Assembly (NCBI RefSeq): GCF_004348895.1
Contig: NZ_RRZK01000018.1
Span: forward strand, 18,604-82,603
DNA length: 64,000 nucleotides
DNA from: Pseudomonas vancouverensis
GTDB taxonomy: Bacteria > Pseudomonadota > Gammaproteobacteria > Pseudomonadales > Pseudomonadaceae
Direction of reading: 5' to 3'
Positions 51,030 to 58,923 of this stretch are shown piece by piece; positions within the stretch are counted from its first letter, which is position 1; every line of letters starts with the position of its first letter. Under the pieces are notes generated by a model, which was not told the origin of the DNA, did no database searches, and saw nothing but the letters and a program-made list of their open reading frames with translations. The translations under genes were made by a program, and so were the position numbers.

Positions 51030-53077
51030 GCCCGAACCTCCTGGACGTTGATGTGAATGTGAAGACCGCCATAGGCATCGACTTCCAGCCGATCGCCAGG
51101 CTGAACCACCGTGGTGGTGGTCGCTTCTTCAATGATGGCCGGGCCGTCGATCCGCATCCCGGTGAGCAATGCCGAACGTTGATAGAGCGCGGTTTCGATC
51201 GGCTGCCCGGGCTCGAACTCCACCCAACGCTGTCCCTTTCGCGCAGCGTCGGCGCAGGCCTGGTCACTGACGCCAATCGGTGCCATGGGCGACTTGGGCA
51301 CCACACCAAAGGCCACCAGATGAAGATTGACGACCTCCATCGGCAGATCGAGGCGGAAGGTATAGGCCTGCTCATGACGGGCATGAAAGCGTTCCTGGAT
51401 CGACGCCAGTTGCAGCGCGTCCAGGGTCACTTTGACGGTGTGCTCCTGGCCCGTGTAGCGCGCGTCGATGTGCCACTCGAAACGCAACGTTTCGCGTGCC
51501 ATGCCATCGCTGGCGAATTCCGCGACAGCACGGGCTTCAAGCTGACGAAAGACCTCGATCAGCCGAGGCAGTCCTGCTTCGTCAAGCGCTTGCAGGTGTG
51601 TCTGGATATAGTCGCGTCGCGCATCGAGCATGAGCATGCCCCAGGCGGAAAAGACCCCGGCAAAGGGTGGAATGATAACCTTGGGAATGCCCAGCTCTGC
51701 CGCCAGCGCGCAAGCGTGCAGCGCGCCTCCGCCACCAAAGGCCATCAGCGCGAAGTCGCGAGGATCATGGCCACGGTTGACCGAGATCAGCTTGAGCGCA
51801 TTGACCATGTTGGCATTGGCGATCTGCAATACGCCGTGGGCCAACAGTTTCGACGACACACCGAGCTGCTCGCCCAGGCGGGCGAATGCATGGGCTACAC
51901 CCTCGACATCCGGAATGATCTCGCCACCGGCGAAGTCGTCCGGGTTGATTCGCCCGGTGTAGAGATTGGCATCGGTGGTGGTCGGCGCCTGCCCTCCTCG
52001 TCCATAGGCTACCGGCCCCGGTGTCGACCCGGCGCTTTGCGGCCCCACGCGCAGGCTTCCGGCGGCATCGATCCACGCCAGGCTGCCGCCGCCATTGCCG
52101 ATTTCAACGATGTCCACCACCGGCGTCATTATCGGATAACCGGCACTGACCGCGGTTTTCTCGATCACGTAGTCGTTGCTGATGTCCACCTGACCGTGGT
52201 GGATCAGCGTGCACTTGGCCGTTGTTCCGCCAATGTCCAGCGCCAGCAGATTGTGTTCGCCGATCAACTGACCGTAGGCCTGCGCACCCAGCATGCCGCC
52301 CACCGGCCCGGATTCCACCAGGCTGATGGGATCCTGCTTGGCGGCATTGACCGGCAGGATTCCGCCGTTGGATTTCATGATGAACGGAAAGGGTCGCAGG
52401 CCTTTTTCCGTGAGGTGGGCCGACAGGTTGTCGAGATAGTCCCGCGTCGGCGGCATCACATACGCCGAGAGCACCGTGGTGTTGCTGCGCTCGTATTCGC
52501 GCAAGGCCCGGCTGACCTGGTGCGATGCAATCACCGCCACCTGTGGCCAGAGTTCATGGATGGCGGCCATCAGTCGCTGCTCGTGCACGGGGTTGCAGTA
52601 GGCATGCAACAGGCAGATCGCGATGGCTTCCACGCCCTCCCTACGCAGCGTATCGAGGATGCCCGGCAGATCATCGAGGTTCAGCGGCGTGATCACCTCC
52701 CCGCGGAAATTCAGGCGCTCGTCCACCTCCAGGCGAAGATGACGCGGCACAAAAGGCGGTGGCTTGCGGTAGTAGGTGTTGAAGATATCGGGGGTGTTGC
52801 CCCGGGCAATCTCCAGCACATCGCGAAACCCACGAGTGGTAAGCAACGCGGTTTTTACCCCTTTGCGTTCAGTCAGCGTGTTGATCACCACGGTCGAGCC
52901 ATGGGCGAAAAACTCGATGTCGGCGTAATCCACACCACTCTTGGCCACGGCATTGAGCAACCCCTGCTCGAAGTGCGGCGGCGTGGTGTCGACCTTCACC
53001 GCGCTGATCACGCCGTTTTGCAAATACACCAGGTCGGTAAAGGTGCCACCAATATCGGTAGCCACTCGAATCGTCAT
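51026..53077 (-). CDS. Hydantoinase A / oxoprolinase family subunit
   Basis: 683 residues. The actin-like ATPase fold shows ATDIGGTFTDLVYLQNG at the start and LALDIGGTTAKCTLIHHG in the middle, with the N-terminal HyuA_N domain and a C-terminal beta-rich domain. The family phosphorylates cyclic amides (5-oxoprolinase, N-methylhydantoinase). The ATG at 53077 follows CCGGAGAGACTT; a longer frame starts inside this ribosome site. It is translationally coupled to hyuB. Confidence 0.92.
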   Translation of the reverse strand: MTIRVATDIGGTFTDLVYLQNGVISAVKVDTTPPHFEQGLLNAVAKSGVDYADIEFFAHGSTVVINTLTERKGVKTALLTTRGFRDVLEIARGNTPDIFNTYYRKPPPFVPRHLRLEVDERLNFRGEVITPLNLDDLPGILDTLRREGVEAIAICLLHAYCNPVHEQRLMAAIHELWPQVAVIASHQVSRALREYERSNTTVLSAYVMPPTRDYLDNLSAHLTEKGLRPFPFIMKSNGGILPVNAAKQDPISLVESGPVGGMLGAQAYGQLIGEHNLLALDIGGTTAKCTLIHHGQVDISNDYVIEKTAVSAGYPIMTPVVDIVEIGNGGGSLAWIDAAGSLRVGPQSAGSTPGPVAYGRGGQAPTTTDANLYTGRINPDDFAGGEIIPDVEGVAHAFARLGEQLGVSSKLLAHGVLQIANANMVNALKLISVNRGHDPRDFALMAFGGGGALHACALAAELGIPKVIIPPFAGVFSAWGMLMLDARRDYIQTHLQALDEAGLPRLIEVFRQLEARAVAEFASDGMARETLRFEWHIDARYTGQEHTVKVTLDALQLASIQERFHARHEQAYTFRLDLPMEVVNLHLVAFGVVPKSPMAPIGVSDQACADAARKGQRWVEFEPGQPIETALYQRSALLTGMRIDGPAIIEEATTTTVVQPGDRLEVDAYGGLHIHINVQEVRA

Positions 53078-53102
53078 AAGTCTCTCCGGCAAACAGGCAA
53101 GT

Positions 53103-53127
53103 GCCGGCCGGCCGCTGGGCCGCCGGC
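53103..53127 (-). other. GC-rich hairpin between porin and hyuA
   Basis: GCCGGCGGCC, loop CAGC and GGCCGGCCGGC form an imperfect strong stem directly after the porin stop, upstream of hyuA. It may reduce expression of hyuAB relative to upstream genes, or protect the porin mRNA end. Confidence 0.35.
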
Positions 53128-53134
53128 TGTTGAT

Positions 53135-53848
53135 TCAGAAGGTGTGGGAAACGGCAAAGATCAGGCGACCGTCGTTACGCAGGTACTCGCCATCGTTGTA
53201 GAAACGCCCGGACAGGTCGGTGTCGACCCAGCTCAACTTGGTATTGATCGGGCCGAAGCTGCGCTTGAGGGCGATTTCCCAGTTGGTGTACTCGTGCCCG
53301 CCGGTCACATCGCGGTCACGGAAGTATTCACCCCATGAGTGCCCCGCCATCAGGGTCAGGTCAATCGCCAGTGGCAGGTTGAAGGTGTAGTCGGCCGCCG
53401 CATAACGTGAAGCTTCGGACGAGCTGATCATGTCGTTGGAGTAGTAGTAATAAGTATTGAAGTTGCCGTAGCCGAGACTGACACCGACCTCCGGGTAATT
53501 GATGTTGTAGTTGGTCGACGGGAACGTGTAGTAGTAGCCGATCACGCCATAGCGCAGGCCGTTGTCCAGCGCGCCGTTGTAGCCCGCGTAAAAGTCCCAT
53601 TCGATGTGGGCGCCATCGTCATAGGGGTCGCCGTCCTTGAAACTGTCGGTGGTGGAAACCCAGGTGCCGACAAATGCGCCACTGTCCCCCGCCCAGTCCA
53701 GGCTCGCACTCACGGCCGGCTTGTTGCCGGAGTAACCGATACCGCGAGTCTGGTACTCGGAGGTCAAGGCCACCGTGCTGGATATCTGCGCCTGGGCTGC
53801 GAAACTGAATCCGAGCGCGCTCAGCAGTAGTAGTCGGATGATATTCAA
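53135..53848 (-). CDS. TorF family putative outer-membrane porin
   Basis: 237 residues from a TTG at 53848 (GGAG nine bases before), which gives a clean signal peptide NIIRLLLLSALGFSFAAQAQ; an ATG at 53884 would add twelve residues. The mature protein has alternating strands rich in Tyr, Gly and Trp (LTSEYQTRGIGYSGNKPAVSASLDW, WVSTTD, YYYTFPSTNYNINYPEVGVSLGYG) and ends in LIFAVSHTF, the aromatic-terminated last strand of outer-membrane barrels. It is probably the diffusion channel for the compound used by the neighbouring permease and HyuAB. Confidence 0.82.
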   Translation of the reverse strand: MNIIRLLLLSALGFSFAAQAQISSTVALTSEYQTRGIGYSGNKPAVSASLDWAGDSGAFVGTWVSTTDSFKDGDPYDDGAHIEWDFYAGYNGALDNGLRYGVIGYYYTFPSTNYNINYPEVGVSLGYGNFNTYYYYSNDMISSSEASRYAAADYTFNLPLAIDLTLMAGHSWGEYFRDRDVTGGHEYTNWEIALKRSFGPINTKLSWVDTDLSGRFYNDGEYLRNDGRLIFAVSHTF

Positions 53849-53933
53849 CTCAATGTGCTCCAGAACTTGATGAAAATCGGGCATGGCTTCGCCATTCGGG
53901 AGGGTTTTCCCGGTTCAGCGAGCGGTCGTGGAA

Positions 53934-55232
53934 TTAGCGGTTATGCGGACGGGATGGCGCAGTCGCCGGAACACGCATCAGGCGGTTGAGCGCCAGATAG
54001 GCGACCAGAGCAACCAGCAAGGAATCCAGCGTAGGTTGCGAAGTCAGCGTCCAGCCTTCGAAGGACGTCAGCCATGCCACGCCACTGGCCAGCGCCCAGC
54101 TCACCAGCGCGGGCCAGCCGAACGCGGGGGAATGGGCCAATGCGGCAACCTCATAGCGCTGGCGACGGACGACAAAGAAATCCACCACATAGATGCTCGC
54201 AAATGGCGGGATGACAATGCTCAGCGTCATGATGAAGTCGAGGAAATGCGCCATGAAGCCACCCACTGCGAGCAGTGTTGCCAGCAGACTGCCACCCAGC
54301 GTCAGCTTCCAGCTCGGGGTGCGACTGACAGTCGCCAGGGTGAGCGTCGCCGAATACAGGTTCGCCGTGTTGGTGATCCAGGTGGAAAACACCAGGACGA
54401 TCAGCGCCGGCAACAGCAAACCCAGGCTCGCCATGATCAGCATGATTTCGCTCTGGCCCGTGGCAATCGACAACACGCCGCCGACAATCAACACGAACGG
54501 AAAGCCCAGGACCATGCCCAGGATCGCGATCAGGGCGTCCTTCTCCGTGCGGGCGTAGCGGGTGAAATCGGGCATCAGCACCGGCGTCAGAATCACCATG
54601 CCGATGGTACTGGCGATGGCCAGCGCGACACTGTCACCGCTGCCCGCAAAACCTGCAAACTGCCCCGATGTTGCCTGATGCACACCCATGTACAGCGCGA
54701 AAGCCATGAACAGCGCCATCAGCGGCACCGAATACAGCGACAACCGATCAAGGCCGTGCAAGCCATAAATGGCCATCAGGGTCATCAGTACGCTGCCCCA
54801 CACGCAATGCAACCATGCCGGTGTGACGATGCCCCAGGCGCTCTGCAAGGCGCTGGACACCGTGCTGCCGAAGATATCGACCGTGGCGGCATAGAACCCC
54901 AGCAGCGTGACCGCCATGATCAGGTTGATCAGCCTCGCGCCATGACGACCGAAGGAAAATTGCAGCACCATGTAGGTGCTCAGCCGCGTCCGCACACCGA
55001 CCATGGCCGTCAGTGCACAGAGCAAACCGAGTACGGCGCAGACGCCGATGAAGATCAGCGACGCCGAGGTAAACCCGACTTTGCCGGTCACGTCCGCACC
55101 CAGCCAGAACACTGGCAGGGTCATGCCTATACCGAAGGTGATAAGCGCCAACCCGGTTCCGGCCACCGTTTCCGATTGCGGTACGGGGCTGCGATCGTAA
55201 CTGTCGGGGATCACATTTTCTGTGCTGTTCAT
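53934..55232 (-). CDS. Purine-cytosine permease-like (NCS1/CodB-like) transporter
   Basis: 432 residues from the ATG at 55232 (AGAGGCAGGC upstream) with about twelve hydrophobic helices. VAGTGLALITFGIGMTLPVFWLGADV is the first helix, and PDFTRYARTEKDAL and ITNTANLYSATLTLAT are conserved segments of the cytosine permease group. Likely imports a pyrimidine, hydantoin or related ring for HyuAB. Shares orientation with the flanking porin and aminopeptidase genes. Confidence 0.88.
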   Translation of the reverse strand: MNSTENVIPDSYDRSPVPQSETVAGTGLALITFGIGMTLPVFWLGADVTGKVGFTSASLIFIGVCAVLGLLCALTAMVGVRTRLSTYMVLQFSFGRHGARLINLIMAVTLLGFYAATVDIFGSTVSSALQSAWGIVTPAWLHCVWGSVLMTLMAIYGLHGLDRLSLYSVPLMALFMAFALYMGVHQATSGQFAGFAGSGDSVALAIASTIGMVILTPVLMPDFTRYARTEKDALIAILGMVLGFPFVLIVGGVLSIATGQSEIMLIMASLGLLLPALIVLVFSTWITNTANLYSATLTLATVSRTPSWKLTLGGSLLATLLAVGGFMAHFLDFIMTLSIVIPPFASIYVVDFFVVRRQRYEVAALAHSPAFGWPALVSWALASGVAWLTSFEGWTLTSQPTLDSLLVALVAYLALNRLMRVPATAPSRPHNR

Positions 55233-55395
55233 GCCTGCCTCTGTTGGCAAGGGCTGCCCTCGCGCTTCGAACGGGAGACCAGCCGATTATTAGAATTGTT
55301 GTGAGGCGCTCGCGAACGCTGGTGACATAGTGTCAGCCCCAGGAAAATCTCACTGCGGTTTTGCAAGGTCCGGGAAAAACAATCAACGGTTATCG

Positions 55396-57165
55396 TCAGA
55401 AAAACTGCAGATTGTTTGGAGCGGTTTGCTGCAGCAGCCAGGTGGCCACCTCCGTCTCCAGCAGCGGCACCAAAGCCGTGCGGACCATCGAGTGATAATG
55501 GTCCACCCACAAGGCCTCCGTCTCACTCAACAAACTGTGCTCGATCAGCTCGTTGGACAGCGGCGCCAGTGTCAGCGAACGAAACCCGAAAAACCCCGGG
55601 TGCTGGTGGTCCTCAATCACTTCATAAAGGTTTTCGATGCGGATACCGAGATCGCCAGGCAGGTAAACGCCGGGCTCGATCGAAGTCACCATGCCCACCT
55701 GCAATGCCACCGGGCTGGCATGCGGGGCAATCCTGTGGGGGCCCTCATGGACATTCAGATAGCTGCCGACGCCATGGCCGGTGCCCGTCGCGTAATCCAA
55801 CCCTTCGCGCCACATCACCTGGCGCGCAATGCTATCGAGTTGCTGGCCGCTGGTGCCCTTGGGAAAAATGCAGCCGGCCAGGGCGATGTGCGCGCGCAGG
55901 ACGGTCGTGTACAGAAACCGTTGGCGCGCATTGGCAGTACCGCACGGCAGTACGCGGGTGACATCGGTCGTGCCTTGCGGGTATTGGCCACCGGAATCGA
56001 TGAGCAGGAGCTGCCCGGTTTTGATCCGCGCGGCGTGCCCGGGCTTGGGTAAATAGTGGGGTTGCGCAGCATTGGCGCCGGTGGCCGCAATCGTATCGAA
56101 GCTGATACCGCGATAGTCCGGGTGCTGGCGGCGCCATCGTTCCAGAGACTCGGACACGGCCAACTCGCTCTGCCCCTTGAATCGGTCGCAGCGGTTGTAA
56201 AACTCGTACAGAAAGCGGCACAAGGCCAACCCGTCGATCACGTGCGCTTGGCGATTGCCCCGCAGCTCTCCTGGTTGCTTGCAGGCCCGGTGCAACAGCA
56301 ACGGGTTGTGCGCGTCGTGAATCCGGCAACCGGCCTGCTCGAACTGACGGTACACCGCCGCGGTGCCTGTCCGACGATCGAACCAGATCTGCTGTCCTTC
56401 CAGCTTGCGGATGCGCGAGGAGATGTCTTGCGGTGAGCGGACGGTGACTGTCGCCGGTAACCATTCACTGGACAGTTGCAACCGGTCCGCATCGACGAAC
56501 CAATCGACAGCACCCTCCCCATGCAACAGGCCACAGCTGAAAGGCAACGGCGAAATAGCGATGTCTTGCCCTCGGACATTGAGCAGCCAGGCCAGCATGT
56601 CAGGCGCGGGTAACCACATGGCAGTGCAGTGGACCTCCTGCAAGGTTGCGGTGAGCCGCTCGATTTTATCTTCAGCACAGGCACCGGCATATTCCACGCC
56701 CCACTCGACGATGGGACTGGCCACCGAGGCAGGACGATCATGCCAGCACTCATCCACCGGATTGCCCGCGCTGTCGCACCAGTCGAAGCCCGATTGCATC
56801 GCCCAATCCTGCCAGCGGGCATACTCATCCGCGTTGTGCAGCCTTGCATCGCAGGCGATACGGGCTCCGGGAGGCAGTTGCCCACGCAACCATTCGTACA
56901 GACTGGCGTCATTCAACGGCAACCGATCCACGTCCTTGCCGCACTCCAGTCGGGCCTGTTCGGTGTAGCGACCATCGACCAACAGTGCCGCGCGCTTTTG
57001 CGTCAGCACCGCCAAACCGACACTGCCGGTAAACCCTGTCAGCCAAAGCAGGCGCTCGTCAGCGGGGGCGAGATCCTCATTCAGCCAGGCATCGCTTCGC
57101 GGCAGAACAAACGCGTCGAAACCCTGGGCTGCCATCACCGTGCGAACAAGGGCGTAACGCTCCAT
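55396..57165 (-). CDS. M24 family Xaa-Pro aminopeptidase (aminopeptidase P-like)
   Basis: 589 residues in three domains, like eukaryotic-type aminopeptidase P: two creatinase-N modules (~1-130 and ~150-290, the first with FVLPRSDAWLNEDLAPADERLLWLTGFTGS) and a C-terminal pita-bread domain. Metal ligands are in LLIDSGGQYPQGTTDVTR (two Asp), GHGVGSYLNVHEGP (His), SIEPGVY and GIRIENLYEV (Glu). It cleaves N-terminal residues before proline. The ATG overlaps the cyclophilin stop by one base. Confidence 0.9.
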   Translation of the reverse strand: MERYALVRTVMAAQGFDAFVLPRSDAWLNEDLAPADERLLWLTGFTGSVGLAVLTQKRAALLVDGRYTEQARLECGKDVDRLPLNDASLYEWLRGQLPPGARIACDARLHNADEYARWQDWAMQSGFDWCDSAGNPVDECWHDRPASVASPIVEWGVEYAGACAEDKIERLTATLQEVHCTAMWLPAPDMLAWLLNVRGQDIAISPLPFSCGLLHGEGAVDWFVDADRLQLSSEWLPATVTVRSPQDISSRIRKLEGQQIWFDRRTGTAAVYRQFEQAGCRIHDAHNPLLLHRACKQPGELRGNRQAHVIDGLALCRFLYEFYNRCDRFKGQSELAVSESLERWRRQHPDYRGISFDTIAATGANAAQPHYLPKPGHAARIKTGQLLLIDSGGQYPQGTTDVTRVLPCGTANARQRFLYTTVLRAHIALAGCIFPKGTSGQQLDSIARQVMWREGLDYATGTGHGVGSYLNVHEGPHRIAPHASPVALQVGMVTSIEPGVYLPGDLGIRIENLYEVIEDHQHPGFFGFRSLTLAPLSNELIEHSLLSETEALWVDHYHSMVRTALVPLLETEVATWLLQQTAPNNLQFF

Positions 57166-57707
57166 CACACACCTCCAGCGACGCGGTAGGCGCGAAGGAT
57201 TCTGACTTCGGATTCGGCTGACAAATACTCTTGCAAGCCGGCACTGCCCCATATCGCCTCGACCACCTCCATGCCCGCACACACCTGCCCAAAGGCTGCG
57301 AAACCCAGGCCATCCTCATGGCGAGAGCCGCCATGATCCAGCTGCGGGTGGTCTCCGATGCACACGAAGAATTCACCCTCGCCGCTGTCGGCCTCATCCT
57401 CACGGCCCAGCGACAAGGTGCCATGCCGATGTTGCAGACCGGTGTGCAAAGTGCTTTCCAGGGCGATCTTCGGCAAGTTGCTCGCGGCCAGCGGTCGGGT
57501 TCCACCAACGATCACGCTGATGCCGTCCGCCCCGTTTGACCCTTGAATGGATGGATTGACGATGCGAAAGAAACTGCTGTTGTCGTAGCGACCGCTATCG
57601 ACATAGGCGAGAAAATTAGCGCTGGTCAGGGGCGCCCTGTCCCCTTGCAACTGAACCGTAAAGCAACCCAGCGCCGTTTCCAGCGTGACGTATGCGACCG
57701 CAGACAT
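57165..57707 (-). CDS. Cyclophilin-type peptidyl-prolyl cis-trans isomerase
   Basis: 180 residues: YVTLETALGCFTVQLQGDRAPLTSANFLAYV, SFFRIVNPSIQGSNG, RHGTLSLGRE and GEFFVCIGDHPQLDHGG follow the small bacterial cyclophilin fold. The catalytic FHR is present as FFR. Together with the aminopeptidase P gene it overlaps, it suggests a link to proline-containing peptides or cyclic dipeptides. GAGGGAGAAACTCT precedes the ATG at 57707. No signal peptide is seen, so it is cytoplasmic. Confidence 0.88.
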   Translation of the reverse strand: MSAVAYVTLETALGCFTVQLQGDRAPLTSANFLAYVDSGRYDNSSFFRIVNPSIQGSNGADGISVIVGGTRPLAASNLPKIALESTLHTGLQHRHGTLSLGREDEADSGEGEFFVCIGDHPQLDHGGSRHEDGLGFAAFGQVCAGMEVVEAIWGSAGLQEYLSAESEVRILRAYRVAGGV

Positions 57708-57840
57708 AGAGTTTCTCCCTCGGGACAAAACCCTCATTGTCCGCAAAGAAGACGGCGCTTAAGATCGAGATACCGACCCGGTCGCGCACTTGCTGCGGGA
57801 TCTGAGCAGCATTACCGCAGATTATGCGGCGCATGCTGTT

Positions 57841-58329
57841 TCAGTCCCGCCACATCAGATTTTCAAGGGGATAGCCGGCAAACCATTTGGTCTTGTCGAG
57901 GATGATGCTGCTGTTGATTTTCAGGATGTTGGGGTTCTCATCCAGCAACTGCTCGCACAGCGTATTGAAGTCCGTCACCGTCGAGCAGGTGGCCAGGGCA
58001 ATGTAGTCGTACTCACCGTCGACTTTCAGACAGTCAACCAGTTCACGACGCTTGGCGATGAAACGCTCGAACTGAACACGCAAATGCCCGGCGTGATCAC
58101 GCAGGCTGAACATGACATACGCCATGACGTTGATGCAGATAGCATCCAGATCAATCGATGCCATGTAAGCCCGAATATAACCCGCATCTTCCAGTGCCTT
58201 GGTCCGTTGCAGACAGGCACTGGGAGAAAGATTGATCTTCTCGGCCAGCTCCAGGTTGCTGATGCGCGCATTGAGCTGCAGGTTTTCGAGAATCGCCCGG
58301 TTGATGCGATCCAGTTTCACTTTTTTCAT
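57841..58329 (-). CDS. Lrp/AsnC family transcriptional regulator
   Basis: 162 residues. The helix-turn-helix is LDRINRAILENLQLNARISNLELAEKINLSPSACLQRTKALED, and the RAM effector domain follows (YVMFSLRDHAGHLRVQFERFIAKRRELVDCLKVDGEYDYIALATCSTVTDF). The ATG at 58329 starts MKKVKLDRINRA; an ATG at 58344 is an alternative. It heads the minus-strand hyu cluster as the probable regulator. Confidence 0.92.
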   Translation of the reverse strand: MKKVKLDRINRAILENLQLNARISNLELAEKINLSPSACLQRTKALEDAGYIRAYMASIDLDAICINVMAYVMFSLRDHAGHLRVQFERFIAKRRELVDCLKVDGEYDYIALATCSTVTDFNTLCEQLLDENPNILKINSSIILDKTKWFAGYPLENLMWRD

Positions 58330-58432
58330 TCTCTGTTCTCTCATTTTCCATCGCTCGACACGCAGGCTGCTTTTGGTCCTTGCCCCTCGGCCCCGGTGAT
58401 AGAATCTGGTTTTTGAAAAAGGAGTTTCATCT

Positions 58433-58816
58433 GTGGAGGCTGGAAAAATCACTTGCCCCTATTGCGCGGAAGTCATCATGGCTGAAGCCATCTTATGCAA
58501 ACACTGCCAATCTGATCTCAGGCAAAAAACATCCATCTGGCCATGGCTGTCAGAAAAGCGATGGGGTCTGGACAGCAAGATCTTTGCAGGCGTCCTGATA
58601 GCCGTGGCCCTGTACACGGGGTTCAGCTTTTATGCCAGCAACACACAGCAAGGCAAGGAAATAATACAGGCCCGAGAAGCTACCGAACGCTGCCGAGAAG
58701 CAGTCGACGGGTACTCCGGCCCGGCAGCCGGGAAGAGCATAATCGCGGACGCATGTCGAAAGCTGGAGGAGGAATTGCACACGAGGTTTGGCAACGCGCC
58801 CCAGGAAAGCCGATGA
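58433..58816 (+). CDS. Small zinc-ribbon membrane protein
   Basis: 127 residues from a GTG start with AAAGGAG upstream. An N-terminal zinc ribbon has two CxxC pairs (Cys8-Cys11 and Cys22-Cys25: CPYCAEV and CKHCQSDLRQK). One membrane helix follows at ~49-67 (KIFAGVLIAVALYTGFSFYA), then a soluble tail with two cysteines. Such proteins are widespread but uncharacterised. It is divergent from the Lrp gene. Confidence 0.82.
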   Translation: MEAGKITCPYCAEVIMAEAILCKHCQSDLRQKTSIWPWLSEKRWGLDSKIFAGVLIAVALYTGFSFYASNTQQGKEIIQAREATERCREAVDGYSGPAAGKSIIADACRKLEEELHTRFGNAPQESR

Positions 58817-58923
58817 GAAGACCCGCCATTGAGCGGGCCTCATCCCAAGACTGTTTTGACAAGGCGGGAGTGAACACCCCCAACACCTTCAGCTGGTGTC
58901 GGGGACGCAATACTGCGGATTGA

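Noticed and set aside
51053..53338. 761-codon plus-strand frame opposite hyuA
   Set aside because: It is antisense to a well-defined HyuA gene, runs on into the porin, and its composition (rich in His, Arg, Gln) is that of a shadow frame.
53883..55304. 473-codon plus-strand frame rich in Gln, His and Arg
   Set aside because: Antisense of the CodB-like permease; the hydrophobic helices of the real gene explain the odd composition.
55396..57165. Creatinase, because of the nearby hydantoinase genes
   Set aside because: The protein is ~590 residues with two N-terminal modules and the full five-ligand metal site of aminopeptidase P; creatinases are ~400 residues and lack the metal ligands.
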